64,000 bases of DNA, from the NCBI GenBank assembly GCA_022446815.1, contig JAKVCD010000006.1, positions 1-64,000 on the forward strand. Direction: 5' to 3'. The DNA comes from Planctomycetota bacterium. GTDB lineage: Bacteria > Planctomycetota > UBA1135 > GCA-002686595. Below are positions 16,392-26,312 of this stretch, one piece after another. A model generated the notes under the pieces. It had not been told where the DNA came from, searched no databases, and saw only the letters and a list, made by a program, of their open reading frames with translations. Every line of letters begins with the position of its first letter. Position 1 is the stretch's first letter. The translations under genes and the position numbers were made by a program.

Positions 16392-18118
16392 CGAAAGAGC
16401 CCGGCGAGCCCTTCGTGGAGGTCTGCGCGTAGGAGGTCAGCCCGAACAGGGCCGATCGTGCAAGCAGCCCCTCCAGCGGCGTTCAAGCCCACGGAGAACT
16501 CTCTCACTTCGCCGGAGCTCAGCTCAAACCGCACCTGAATCACCTGGTCCAGGGCCGCCCTGCCCTCCGCTGCGCCGCGCTCTGTAGCCCGCAGGAAGAG
16601 CAGCGGATCCAACCAAGGCAGCAGCTCGCTCGCCTCTCTCCCCCGCTCGTCACGCCACCGGCCGCGCTCTCCGCGTTCATAGCGAAGCTCGGTATCGCCC
16701 ATAGAGAGCGCGAGGGAGCTCACCTCTAGCTCATCGACCTCTAAGAGCGAGAGAGACCACCAAGTGCTCACCGGCCGATCCACCCACTCCACGACCTCAG
16801 CGTCGAGCTTGCCAGCTAGATCGTCTCCGATGCGCTTGTACCAACGCAGCTGCCCACTCTCCGAGGGCGCTGCGCCGCCAATGACCCCACCAAAATCAGC
16901 ACCTCCGACCTCGAGGATCAGCGAACGGTCAAAGCCCTCCTTAGGCGACTGCGTAGCGCCCTCTTCAAAGGGAGCGAGCTCTGCGTCAGCGATCCAAGCT
17001 AGGAGGGTCCTCACAGCAAGCGCCTCTGCTGGCACGGGGGGAGCGCCGCCCTCGCTGACGACCCAGCCCTCCCCTGCGCGTTCGAGCCGAATTAAGCCCC
17101 CGGGTCGCTCCAAGCGCACAGCGTCGATGTCTGCTGGATCAACGCGGATAAGCCGAAGATCGATCATCGCTTCGAACGGAAAGGTGAGAAGCACGGCATC
17201 ACGTGACGAGAGCTTGAAGACATCATTAGAGCCGTCGCGCATGCAGAACCACGGCTGCTCCACACCTGGCCTGCTGAAGTTCAACACCTCAACAGCGCCG
17301 CCCCCGCCCTTGAGCTCGATCCGCATCTCAGGGTCATCGAGGCCATAAGTCGAGAGGTCAGGATCAGGCTCCTCGATGTAGACCTCAAAGGAGAGCCGGC
17401 CAGCCCCTACCGAGACGAGCGAGATGTCCATCGGGTCTAGGGCTGCCTCTACGGGCAAGAGCGAGCGCCAGCGACCTCCGTCACGCCAAGCGGAGAGCTC
17501 CAAGCTGTAGGCCTCATCATCAATGGCATGTTGAACTCGGCCCGTACGATGCACCTCGTATACGCTCGCGGGATCAAGCTCCGAGATTCGCCTGCTGCGA
17601 AACTCCGTGAACTCTTTGTCGAGTGTGCTCACTAGGTTCCGAGAGGTCAGGAGCAGCTCCCCGTCCTGCAACGCGTAGACGCGGTTCCCCGTGGCGTCGG
17701 CGTCCCCTAAGAGCAGCAAGCGCTCACGCTCAGCGCCGTCCACAGACTCCGTCACTCGGAGCTCGGCCTGCGGTGGCGCGAGGCCGATGGACTCAAGCGT
17801 CAGATTGGGGTTTGGCGGTGTCAGAGCTAGGTTTCCCTCTAGGGCTTGCCGCAGGAGCTCCATCAGGCCAGTGTCTGCCCGGTAAGCGACAGGATCGACG
17901 AGATACCAAGCGCCTCCTCCGCCCCGCTGCAGGCCCACCTCAGAGCCTCTCGAGACGCTCGTGATGTGAATGCGGCTGACACGCTCAAAGTCTAGGTCCT
18001 CAAAGAGCGGGCGGGCGACGTCGAAGTCACCGCGCTCCTCTCGAGCGCTCTGCCATTGAACTAAGCCTGCGATCAATGCGACCGCGAGCGAGAGGACGAG
18101 CAGGAGCTTGCGACTCAA
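16388..18118 (-). CDS. DUF4340 domain protein of the Gld-type ABC cluster
   Basis: A 576-residue protein with an N-terminal membrane anchor (LLLVLSLAVALIAGLVQW, residues 5-22) and a long extracytoplasmic beta-rich region. DUF4340 repeats are recognisable from segments such as WYLVDPVAYRADTGLMELL, LLLGDADATGNRVYAL and VSRIHITS. The family's role is not known, but its genes regularly follow GldG-like genes. Here it starts 9 bp after the GldG-like stop, in the order ATPase, permease, GldG-like, DUF4340. That context suggests an accessory of a membrane export or surface machinery. It is convergent with purN. Confidence 0.8.
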   Translation of the reverse strand: MSRKLLLVLSLAVALIAGLVQWQSAREERGDFDVARPLFEDLDFERVSRIHITSVSRGSEVGLQRGGGGAWYLVDPVAYRADTGLMELLRQALEGNLALTPPNPNLTLESIGLAPPQAELRVTESVDGAERERLLLLGDADATGNRVYALQDGELLLTSRNLVSTLDKEFTEFRSRRISELDPASVYEVHRTGRVQHAIDDEAYSLELSAWRDGGRWRSLLPVEAALDPMDISLVSVGAGRLSFEVYIEEPDPDLSTYGLDDPEMRIELKGGGGAVEVLNFSRPGVEQPWFCMRDGSNDVFKLSSRDAVLLTFPFEAMIDLRLIRVDPADIDAVRLERPGGLIRLERAGEGWVVSEGGAPPVPAEALAVRTLLAWIADAELAPFEEGATQSPKEGFDRSLILEVGGADFGGVIGGAAPSESGQLRWYKRIGDDLAGKLDAEVVEWVDRPVSTWWSLSLLEVDELEVSSLALSMGDTELRYERGERGRWRDERGREASELLPWLDPLLFLRATERGAAEGRAALDQVIQVRFELSSGEVREFSVGLNAAGGAACTIGPVRADLLRADLHEGLAGLFR

Positions 18119-18127
18119 AGCAGGACC

Positions 18128-19855
18128 TCAGGTCGCTCGACGTGAGAGCCAGCGCAGCAGCCCGAGCGCGAGACAGAGCAGGGGCAGCCCGATCACTGTC
18201 ACGCGGTGGATGTACAGGAGCTCCTTACCCTCCCCCAGAGGGACCACCCGACGCTCAGGATCACGCGTAGAGATCGAGACGCGGAACTCCCGATCTGCGG
18301 CCCAGTTGAATGAGTTGAGCAGGAGGTCACGGTTCGTCTGAAAAAGGAGATCTCCAAAGACCTCAGGCGTCCCAAAGGCGAGCACTCGCGCGTCCTTGCG
18401 CGCTGTCACGCCGTCCTCAGGCGCAGGGGCAGCTTGAGCGAGGGGAAACTTGGAGATGATCGCGAGCGGGAACGGCCCCATCAGCTCAGCGCCCTCCGTG
18501 TAGATCACGTCACCAGCCCCATCCGGACCGGGGAGGTCAGCCCATGTGAGGCTGTCGCTCTCGATGAGGTCTAGGAGCACGCCACCCTCCGGCCCCTTGC
18601 CTCGAACGAGCGGACGCGCAAAGACCATGCTCACTCTGCGATCACCCCTCCTGATAGGCTCTGTGATCGCGTGCCTGGCCATGTGCTGTGAGCGGATAGA
18701 GAGGTTCATGCACTCAGGTCGACCGTGAAGAAGCTCTCCTGAGGGGCCCATATATGGCCTGCAAACGATCCCCGCCTGGCGGAGGATTCCGTACTCTGCG
18801 AGGAGGTCAGGCAGACCGCCTTCCCCCTCACGCTCCTCGTTCCCCGGAGCTCCGATGAGGCGCCCGCCGCGCGCGACGAACTCGCGGATCCACTCTCGCT
18901 CAACCTCACTGAAGGGCTGCTGTGGACCGACGATCGCCAAGACATCACAGTCATCAGGGACAGCCCCGACCTCGTCTGCGTCCCAACGGGCCACGCTGAA
19001 GCCGTCCGCCAAGAGCGCCTGCTTTAACCGCGAGAGCTGCCGATCCCCCTCTGCGTAGATGTCTCGCTCTCCGTGCCCCCAAGAGAAGAGCACGCGGGGC
19101 TCACCAAGCGAGCTCACCTTGAGCAGGGCGCGCACGAGCGCCTCCTCCCCCCGATATGAGACGAGCCTAGGCGGCACGACCTCACCCCCCTGGCCCCTCA
19201 GCGAGCCCAGATCGACCTCTGCGACGTCACCGACGTTTCCGAAGAGGCGGATCGTAACGCGCCGACCACCATAGGAGAGGACCACCGCGTTCATTGCATC
19301 CGAGGTGTCTCGGAAGCCCAGCTCACGCATCCTGCGCTCAGCCTCGATCCGACCATCAACTGGTCCCTCCAGCTCATGCCTTGTGAGCTCGATGATGTCC
19401 CTGCGGCTCTCCTTCACCAGCGCGAGCAATCTATAGAAGCGCGCCTGCAGCTCTGCTCCGATCGCCGTCATCGGTTGCACGTATGAGACGAAGAAGACGT
19501 CAACCTCCAAGGTGTAGTTGGACTCGGCGAACTCGGCGAAGGATCGCTCAAACTCTGCCAAGGCCTCGCTGTCCCCCATCCGCTCTGCCTGCTGCTCGAA
19601 GTCGAGCCAGGTGCGATCCCCAGTCAGCTCAAAGTGCTCTGCCGCGGTCGCGGGTTTAGCCGGAAGCGCCTCAATCTTCCGTCGAGTCTCTTCATCGAAG
19701 GTGTTCTCCTTCGATGAGGTAAGGTCGTAACGCACCCGCACCCCCGGGCGCTCCGAGAGCCACGTCAACCCGATGGCAATAAACGAGGCTAAGACGACCC
19801 CAAGGGCGACTTGAGCGGTGATCCCCGCGCGAACCAGCTTTCCAGTCCCTCTCAT
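18128..19855 (-). CDS. GldG-like ABC transporter auxiliary protein
   Basis: A 575-residue protein with an N-terminal membrane helix (VALGVVLASFIAIGLTWLS) and a C-terminal one (VIGLPLLCLALGLLRWLSR) enclosing a large extracytoplasmic domain of the GldG/ABC_transp_aux type. Family-like features are VRYDLTSSKENTFDEET near the start, a VDVFFVSYVQP strand and VLAIVGPQQPFSEVEREWIREFV. The start is taken as ATG 19855, whose first base is shared with the TGA of the permease gene (TGATG). Three GTG codons precede it in frame. In Bacteroidota GldG works with GldA and GldF in gliding; in other phyla, as here, the function is not known. Confidence 0.82.
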   Translation of the reverse strand: MRGTGKLVRAGITAQVALGVVLASFIAIGLTWLSERPGVRVRYDLTSSKENTFDEETRRKIEALPAKPATAAEHFELTGDRTWLDFEQQAERMGDSEALAEFERSFAEFAESNYTLEVDVFFVSYVQPMTAIGAELQARFYRLLALVKESRRDIIELTRHELEGPVDGRIEAERRMRELGFRDTSDAMNAVVLSYGGRRVTIRLFGNVGDVAEVDLGSLRGQGGEVVPPRLVSYRGEEALVRALLKVSSLGEPRVLFSWGHGERDIYAEGDRQLSRLKQALLADGFSVARWDADEVGAVPDDCDVLAIVGPQQPFSEVEREWIREFVARGGRLIGAPGNEEREGEGGLPDLLAEYGILRQAGIVCRPYMGPSGELLHGRPECMNLSIRSQHMARHAITEPIRRGDRRVSMVFARPLVRGKGPEGGVLLDLIESDSLTWADLPGPDGAGDVIYTEGAELMGPFPLAIISKFPLAQAAPAPEDGVTARKDARVLAFGTPEVFGDLLFQTNRDLLLNSFNWAADREFRVSISTRDPERRVVPLGEGKELLYIHRVTVIGLPLLCLALGLLRWLSRRAT

Positions 19856-20598
19856 CACCACCACCTTCGCGACTCAACCACGCGCGCAGAGAGGAACAGG
19901 AGAAGGCCTATAGACGCGAGAAAGAAGACGACAGGCCCTGAGTCAAGGAGCCCGATGTTGAAGGACTTATGAAAGTGACCCATAACGTCACCGAGCTCCA
20001 ACACCGTCTCGATCATCCCGTCCTCTCCTGGGGCAAAGTTGAGGAAGCGCGGCGTCACGATCAACGAGACGTTGACGAGGAATCCGATCATCACCGCAGG
20101 GATCGAGTGGTTGACCACGGCACTAGACAGCATCCCCACTCCACAGAAGAGCCCGCTGGCTAGGCAAGCGCCGATGTATGCACCGATAAGCGGGGGCCAG
20201 TCAGGCTGAGTGCCCAAGGCGTGATAGGTCAGGCCATAGATGAGGAAAGAACTCCAGAGCGCCGCCATGAAGGTGAACGCCGCGAGAAACTTCCCGGTCA
20301 CGACAGCGCCATCCGTAACCGGAGCTGTGAGCAAGTACTCCATCGTCCCGCTCCGATACTCCCCAGCGAGCATCCCCATAGTCAGAATGGGCGGCACGAT
20401 CGCTAGCACCACCCAGAAGACCCAAGTACCGCCGAGCATCGCCTCGAAGGTGGCGGTCACGTCACCCCCGGAGCGCTCGAGCACTCCCAAGTTGAACATG
20501 CCGTTGAGGAGCAAAATCACGCACAGGAGAAACCACGCGAGCGGCGTGGCGAAGAGCAGAGATAGCTCTCTCCTGTAGACCGCCGCCAAACCTCTCAA
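19855..20598 (-). CDS. ABC-2 type permease, GldF-like
   Basis: A 247-residue inner-membrane permease with about six hydrophobic segments, including FLLCVILLLNGMFNLG, WVFWVVLAIVPPILTMGMLA, AAFTFMAALWSSFLIYGL and VVFFLASIGLLLFLSA. The motif MGMLAGEYRSGTMEYLLTAPV is characteristic of ABC-2/NosY/GldF permeases. It overlaps the ATPase gene by 4 bp upstream and the GldG-like gene by 1 bp downstream, so the three products are probably made together as one transporter. The cargo cannot be told from sequence. Confidence 0.88.
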   Translation of the reverse strand: MRGLAAVYRRELSLLFATPLAWFLLCVILLLNGMFNLGVLERSGGDVTATFEAMLGGTWVFWVVLAIVPPILTMGMLAGEYRSGTMEYLLTAPVTDGAVVTGKFLAAFTFMAALWSSFLIYGLTYHALGTQPDWPPLIGAYIGACLASGLFCGVGMLSSAVVNHSIPAVMIGFLVNVSLIVTPRFLNFAPGEDGMIETVLELGDVMGHFHKSFNIGLLDSGPVVFFLASIGLLLFLSARVVESRRWW

Positions 20599-21785
20599 GT
20601 CCCGTCCTCGTCTGCTTGGTCACAATCCTCAGCAGGAAGACCCGCCGGCCCCGTCCCCGTAGGCTTGTTGAGGTCACGAGTCGCCCCGCCATCAAAGGGG
20701 TTGAGCGAATAGATCTGCTTTGTGTCGCTAGCCCCTTCAGCAGCAGGGCTCGCCATAGGGAGAGCGCTTCCGAGCTCACTGGAGACCTCAACGGTTGCCT
20801 CAGAAGTCAGAGCCTCTTGAGGGCGCACCTCGCCAAGCTCGTTCGCCTCTGCAGCAGAGCCCACGGCAATACGCGCAAAGACCTGCTCCAAAGTCGGCTG
20901 CTGATAGGAGAGCTCACGAATCGCCCAACCTTTCACGTGCGCGAGGGCCCCGACGTCTTCGCGCAGGTCCTCAACAGCGTCGATCTCGAGGACGTGGTGA
21001 ATTCCGAGCTGCCCTAGATCTCTCACTTCACCAGCACCACCAATGGAAGCGAGCGCGCTCTTGGCTCCGTCGACATCGGCGCCTAGGAACGCCTCTAGCC
21101 GCACGCAGCTGCCGCGACCGAGCCCCCGCACGAGCTCGTCCTTTGTACCATCCGCGACAACCCTCCCGCGGTGAATGATGATGGTCCTCGGGCAGACTGC
21201 CTCTACCTCAGGGAGTATGTGTGAAGACAGCAGCACGGTGTGCTCGCTCGCAAGGTCGTTCAAGAGGTTGCGAACCTCTTGTCGCTGTACGGGATCCAAG
21301 CCGCTCGTAGGCTCGTCCAAGATGAGCACCTCCGGCTTGTGCAGGAGGGCCATCGCCAGACCGACGCGCTGCCGGAGCCCGCGACTTAGGCCCGCGATCA
21401 CTTGACGCCTACGATCCTCAACGCCAACGCGCTCGAGGACCGCGCCTATGCGCCCCTCACGCTCCGCGCGAGGGAGGCCATGAAGGCGCGCCTGCATCAT
21501 GAGCATCTCTTCGACTCGCTGCTCACGATAGAGCGGAACGTTCTCAGGCAAGTAGCCGATGCGCTTGCGGACCTCCATGGAGTCGCGAAGCACGTCAAAG
21601 CCCGCCACCTTCGCCGCGCCTTTGGTCGCGGGCAGGTAGCCTGAGAGGATTCGAAGCGTGGTCGTCTTCCCCGCTCCGTTCAGCCCTAAGAAGCCTACGA
21701 CCTCCCCCTGGCCGACCTCGAAGGAGATGTCGTCCACAGCTAGGTGTGCGCCGTAGCGGCGCGTGAGTCCAGAGACTTCAATCAC
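20595..21785 (-). CDS. ABC transporter ATP-binding protein, GldA-like
   Basis: A 396-residue ATPase that energises the adjacent permease. Walker A is GLNGAGKTTT (34-43), the Q-loop region is RIGYLPENVPLY, the signature is LSRGLRQRVGLA and Walker B is VLILDEPTSGLDP with the switch histidine in LLSSHILPEVE. Residues from about 230 form the usual C-terminal regulatory domain ending in SYQQPTLEQVFARI. A further 80-residue acidic, low-complexity tail is unusual for the family. It is the first gene of the four-gene operon; 165 bp separate it from dnaK upstream. Confidence 0.92.
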   Translation of the reverse strand: MIEVSGLTRRYGAHLAVDDISFEVGQGEVVGFLGLNGAGKTTTLRILSGYLPATKGAAKVAGFDVLRDSMEVRKRIGYLPENVPLYREQRVEEMLMMQARLHGLPRAEREGRIGAVLERVGVEDRRRQVIAGLSRGLRQRVGLAMALLHKPEVLILDEPTSGLDPVQRQEVRNLLNDLASEHTVLLSSHILPEVEAVCPRTIIIHRGRVVADGTKDELVRGLGRGSCVRLEAFLGADVDGAKSALASIGGAGEVRDLGQLGIHHVLEIDAVEDLREDVGALAHVKGWAIRELSYQQPTLEQVFARIAVGSAAEANELGEVRPQEALTSEATVEVSSELGSALPMASPAAEGASDTKQIYSLNPFDGGATRDLNKPTGTGPAGLPAEDCDQADEDGT

Positions 21786-21862
21786 AGCGGGGAAGCGTAC
21801 CGACGCCCAGCGCGGCGCTCAACCGCAGGGAGGCAGGACCGGTGCGCCGGGAAGATACGCGA

Positions 21863-21893
21863 GACGGCGCACTGCGTGAGGCAGCGCGCCGTC
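21863..21893. terminator. Strong stem-loop between dnaK and the Gld operon
   Basis: GACGGCGCACTG (21863-21874) pairs with CAGCGCGCCGTC (21882-21893) over 12 bp with one G-T pair and a 7-nt loop. A pyrimidine tract CTTCTTTT follows on the plus strand, but dnaK is on the minus strand, where no good T tract follows. It probably ends or protects the dnaK transcript as a T-poor hairpin. Confidence 0.45.
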
Positions 21894-21950
21894 CTTCTTT
21901 TCGGTGAGCGACTCCGCACGAGCATTGTGCGATGCCGCGCGCAGCTAGGC

Positions 21951-23861
<1,911 letters not shown>

Positions 23862-23923
23862 TAGGTCTCCATGTGGGCCAGTAGGCCCCGGCTGCTGGAC
23901 GGCGAATCCGTCGCCACCTTGAT

Positions 23924-23939
23924 TTCAAAGCCCGTGCCA
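23924..23939 (-). promoter_or_regulatory. Sigma-54-like -24/-12 promoter for dnaK
   Basis: The minus strand reads TGGCACG-GGCT-TTGAA. The sigma-54 consensus is TGGCACG-N4-TTGCW, so all positions of the core match except the C at -12, which is A. The predicted start site is near 23913, leaving a ~52-nt leader before the dnaK ATG. Orientation, distance to dnaK and the neighbouring bEBP gene support it; the changed -12 base weakens it. Confidence 0.45.
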
Positions 23940-23964
23940 TGGCCCCTCCCCCCCTGTTCGTGCC

Positions 23965-24000
23965 AAAAAACAGGCTTATGGGTCCAAGAAGCTGGTTTTT
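23965..24000 (-). terminator. Intrinsic terminator of the histidine kinase-NtrC operon
   Basis: The minus strand has an A5 run, then CCAGCTT, an 11-nt loop, AAGCCTG and a T6 tract (23965-23970), giving a short bulged stem extended by A-T pairs. It lies about 70 bp after the regulator's stop codon and would separate that operon from dnaK. The plus strand also ends in T5, so it may work in both directions. Confidence 0.5.
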
Positions 24001-24002
24001 CA

Positions 24003-24017
24003 CTGCCAATGTGGCAG
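24003..24017. promoter_or_regulatory. Inverted repeat CTGCC-N5-GGCAG, dnaK-proximal copy
   Basis: CTGCC-AATGT-GGCAG, a perfect 5-bp dyad with a 5-bp centre. Its centre lies 97 bp upstream of the predicted sigma-54 start of dnaK, in the normal range for enhancer sites bound by NtrC-type activators. Confidence 0.5.
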
Positions 24018-24042
24018 CCCATTCCAGCCGGTGACCAAGCCC

Positions 24043-24057
24043 CTGCCTCAATGGCAG
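24043..24057. promoter_or_regulatory. Inverted repeat CTGCC-N5-GGCAG, dnaK-distal copy
   Basis: CTGCC-TCAAT-GGCAG, exactly 40 bp (about four helical turns) from the proximal copy and 137 bp from the predicted dnaK start. It lies between the regulator gene's stop codon and its terminator. Confidence 0.5.
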
Positions 24058-24070
24058 ACCCCGATGAGAC

Positions 24071-25435
24071 CTAGAGGCCGTACTCCTTGATCTTGCGGTA
24101 GAGGGTCCGCTCCCCAATCCCCAGGCTCTTGGCTGTCTTCTCCCTGTTCCCCTCGAAGAGGGCCAGGTTCTGGGAGATGAGCTCGCGCTCGGTCTCTTTC
24201 AAAGTCCTCCCCGTGAGGTCAAAGCCACCGGACCCAGCCTGCGGCGCCTCTGCGTCTGAGACGTGCAGCGGAACGTCGCTCAGCTCCAAGGTCTCACCTC
24301 GCGCCAACAAGACCATGTTCTCTAGGGCGTTCCGGAGCTCACGGACATTCCCGGGCCACGGATAGCGCACGAGCGAGGCCCGCGCCTCGGGGGTGATGCC
24401 CACCACGGCCTTCTCATGCTCTGCGGCAAACTCACCGATGAAGTGATCGATCAGTAGGGGGGTATCTCCAGTGCGCTCTCGGAGCGGCGGCAAGTCCACG
24501 GAGATCACTTGCAGCCTGAAGAGCAGGTCTTCGCGGAAGGTCCCTGCCGCCACCATCGCGCGCAGGTCACGGTTCGTCGCCGCCACCAAGCGAACGTCTA
24601 CAGACTGCGACTCGTTCCCCCCTACCGGGACGACCTCTCTGTTCTCGAGGACGCGCAGGAGCTTCGCCTGAGTCTCGAGCGGCATGTCCCCCACCTCATC
24701 GAGGAAGAGGGTCCCGCCGTCGGCGTACTTGAAGCGCCCCTCCTTGTGCGTGACCGCACCAGTGAACGCCCCCTTCACGTGACCGAAGAGCTCTGACTCG
24801 ATCAAGCCCTCCGAGAGCGCCGCGCAGTTCACCGCTGCGAAGGGCCGATCCTTTCGATCACTGTTCTGATGAAGAGCCTGGGCGACGAGCTCCTTGCCTG
24901 TCCCACTCTCGCCAAGGATCAAAACGGTCGCCGTCGTGCTCGCGACCTGCCCGAGCACGTCAAAGACACGCTGCATCTGAGGCGAGTGCCCGATGATGTT
25001 CTCGAAGCCAAAGCGCTTGTCGAGCTGCCTTCTCAGCTCAATGTTCGCCTTCCGATCCCGCACAGCGGCCACGGCGCGAGGCAGCTTGGTCCTGAGCTCT
25101 CCGAGGTTTACGGGCTTGGTGAGATAGTCAGCCGCGCCACTGCGCATGGCCTCAACAGCCGTCTCAACAGAGCCATGCCCGGTCACAAGCAGCACCACTG
25201 CGTCCGGTTGCAGCCTCCGCGCCTCTGCGAGGACCTCAAGCCCAGTGACGTCATGCATCACAAGGTCGGTCAGGACGGCGTCAAAGGGCTCCTCCTGCAA
25301 GCGCTCCACGGCCTCGGTCCCAGAGGTCGCGATCTTACAGAAGTGATCGTCTAGCTCGAGGCCATCAGCGAGAGCCTCTGCGTGCGCCTCGTCATCATCA
25401 ACGATCAAAACTCGAATCACTCGCGACCCGCTCAC
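24071..25435 (-). CDS. Sigma-54-dependent response regulator, NtrC family
   Basis: A 454-residue bacterial enhancer-binding protein. The receiver domain (1-120) has the acidic pocket IVDDDE and phosphoacceptor D57 in VLTDLVM, with K in YLTKPV. The AAA+ domain (about 145-380) has Walker A GESGTGKE, the sigma-54-contact loop GAFTGA (near 218-223), Walker B TLFLDEVGDM and VRLVAATNRDL. The C-terminal Fis-type helix-turn-helix reads GNREKTAKSLGIGERTLYRK. Because GAFTGA is intact it should activate sigma-54 promoters. It overlaps the upstream histidine kinase gene by 4 bp. The inverted repeats on both sides of the operon are candidate binding sites. Confidence 0.93.
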   Translation of the reverse strand: MSGSRVIRVLIVDDDEAHAEALADGLELDDHFCKIATSGTEAVERLQEEPFDAVLTDLVMHDVTGLEVLAEARRLQPDAVVLLVTGHGSVETAVEAMRSGAADYLTKPVNLGELRTKLPRAVAAVRDRKANIELRRQLDKRFGFENIIGHSPQMQRVFDVLGQVASTTATVLILGESGTGKELVAQALHQNSDRKDRPFAAVNCAALSEGLIESELFGHVKGAFTGAVTHKEGRFKYADGGTLFLDEVGDMPLETQAKLLRVLENREVVPVGGNESQSVDVRLVAATNRDLRAMVAAGTFREDLLFRLQVISVDLPPLRERTGDTPLLIDHFIGEFAAEHEKAVVGITPEARASLVRYPWPGNVRELRNALENMVLLARGETLELSDVPLHVSDAEAPQAGSGGFDLTGRTLKETERELISQNLALFEGNREKTAKSLGIGERTLYRKIKEYGL

Positions 25436-26196
25436 TCCTCCACCTCCTCCTTACCCGTGGAGGTGATCTCCACGACGAGCGGGAGCATCACGCGGATGCT
25501 CGTCCCCCGTCCCTGCTCACTCAGGACCTCGATGCTCCCCTCGTGCTCCTCGACGATGCGCCGGACCGTGGGGAGGCCTAAGCCCGTGCCCTGCTTCTTG
25601 TTCGACCAGTAGATGTCAAAGCAGCGCTCGAGCGCCTCTGTCTCCATCCCCACCCCTGTGTCAGTCACCGTCACCTCGACAAAGTTGCCGAGCCGCTGAG
25701 CCTGCACGATCAGCTCCCCGCCGTCGGGCATCGCCTGCCGCGCGTTGACGAAGAGGTTGACCAGCGCTTGCTGAAAGAGCCCCTTGTCCAGGAGCACCAT
25801 CGGCAGCGACGAAGGCATGTCTACGTGGTGCCGAATCCCCTGGAGGGAGTCCTCGGACTCTACGAAGGAGAGGGTCTCATTCACGACCTCTGCGAGATCT
25901 AACGGAGCTCGATTCACCTCACCACCTCTCGCATAACGCAAGAAGTCCTCGAGGATACCCTCGAGCCGGTTCACCTCCCGCTGCAGCGCGCCCACGCGCT
26001 TCAATGCGCGGGCCGATCTCGCGCCCCCCTCCTGCTCTGCGGACTTCTTGAACTCCTCCTCCAAGAGGGCGAGGTTGATCGCCATCGTTGAGAGCGGGTT
26101 CTTGATCTCATGCGCTAGGCCGCCTGCGATACGCGCGAGGCGGCGCTCACTGTCTGCCGATGCGGCAGGTCGCTGCTCTGTTCCGTCTTGACTCAT
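25432..26196 (-). CDS. Soluble histidine kinase without a sensor domain
   Basis: A 254-residue NtrB-like kinase reduced to its catalytic core. The phosphoacceptor is H29 in AHEIKNPLSTMA. The ATP-binding domain shows the N box LVNLFVNARQAMPDGG, G1 DTGVGM and G2 GTGLGLPTVRRI. There is no membrane helix, PAS, GAF or HAMP region; only 28 residues precede the histidine, so any signal must come from a partner protein. The ATG at 26196 lies 9 bp after one copy of the CTGCC-N5-GGCAG repeat, and a second copy falls inside codons 10-15. The stop overlaps the regulator start, giving a coupled kinase-regulator pair. Confidence 0.9.
   Translation of the reverse strand: MSQDGTEQRPAASADSERRLARIAGGLAHEIKNPLSTMAINLALLEEEFKKSAEQEGGARSARALKRVGALQREVNRLEGILEDFLRYARGGEVNRAPLDLAEVVNETLSFVESEDSLQGIRHHVDMPSSLPMVLLDKGLFQQALVNLFVNARQAMPDGGELIVQAQRLGNFVEVTVTDTGVGMETEALERCFDIYWSNKKQGTGLGLPTVRRIVEEHEGSIEVLSEQGRGTSIRVMLPLVVEITSTGKEEVEE
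26154..26168. promoter_or_regulatory. Inverted repeat CTGCC-N5-GGCAG inside the 5' end of the histidine kinase gene
   Basis: CTGCC-GATGC-GGCAG followed by GT. It is identical over 17 bp to the copy at 26206 and lies 52 bp (about five helical turns) from it. It falls within the first codons of the kinase gene, so binding there would more likely repress than activate that operon. Confidence 0.5.
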
Positions 26197-26205
26197 CGTG
26201 ATCGC

Positions 26206-26220
26206 CTGCCGATGCGGCAG
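26206..26220. promoter_or_regulatory. Inverted repeat CTGCC-N5-GGCAG upstream of the histidine kinase gene
   Basis: CTGCC-GATGC-GGCAG, ending 9 bp before the kinase start codon and 20 bp from the -35 of the candidate promoter for the divergent Sua5-fusion gene. It could act on either gene or, in RNA, form a hairpin over the kinase ribosome-binding region. Confidence 0.5.
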
Positions 26221-26240
26221 GTTTAGGAGCCCCTAGTAGC

Positions 26241-26269
26241 TTGGGTCAGGGTCTCGAGCCCGTTAGGCT
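26241..26269 (+). promoter_or_regulatory. Candidate sigma-70 promoter of the Sua5-phosphatase gene
   Basis: TTGGGT (26241-26246), a 17-bp spacer and TAGGCT (26264-26269), 44 bp before the ATG. Each hexamer matches the consensus at only about half its positions, so this is a weak call. Confidence 0.25.
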
Positions 26270-26312
26270 AGCAGCAAGTCACCTCCCTGCGCACCAGGCG
26301 AGGCCTCCCACC

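Noticed and set aside
23959-23965. A second TGGCACG on the minus strand, 26 bp upstream of the sigma-54-like promoter
   Set aside because: The bases at the -12 position are GG and no TTGC-like element follows, so it is not taken as a promoter; it also overlaps the terminator's T tract.
23862-24070. CIRCE element (TTAGCACTC-N9-GAGTGCTAA) or HAIR-type repeat upstream of dnaK
   Set aside because: Read on both strands; neither is present. The dyads seen are of the CTGCC/GGCAG type.
26197-26312. Sigma-54 promoter for the kinase operon or the Sua5-fusion gene
   Set aside because: No GG-N10-GC arrangement was found on either strand in this gap.
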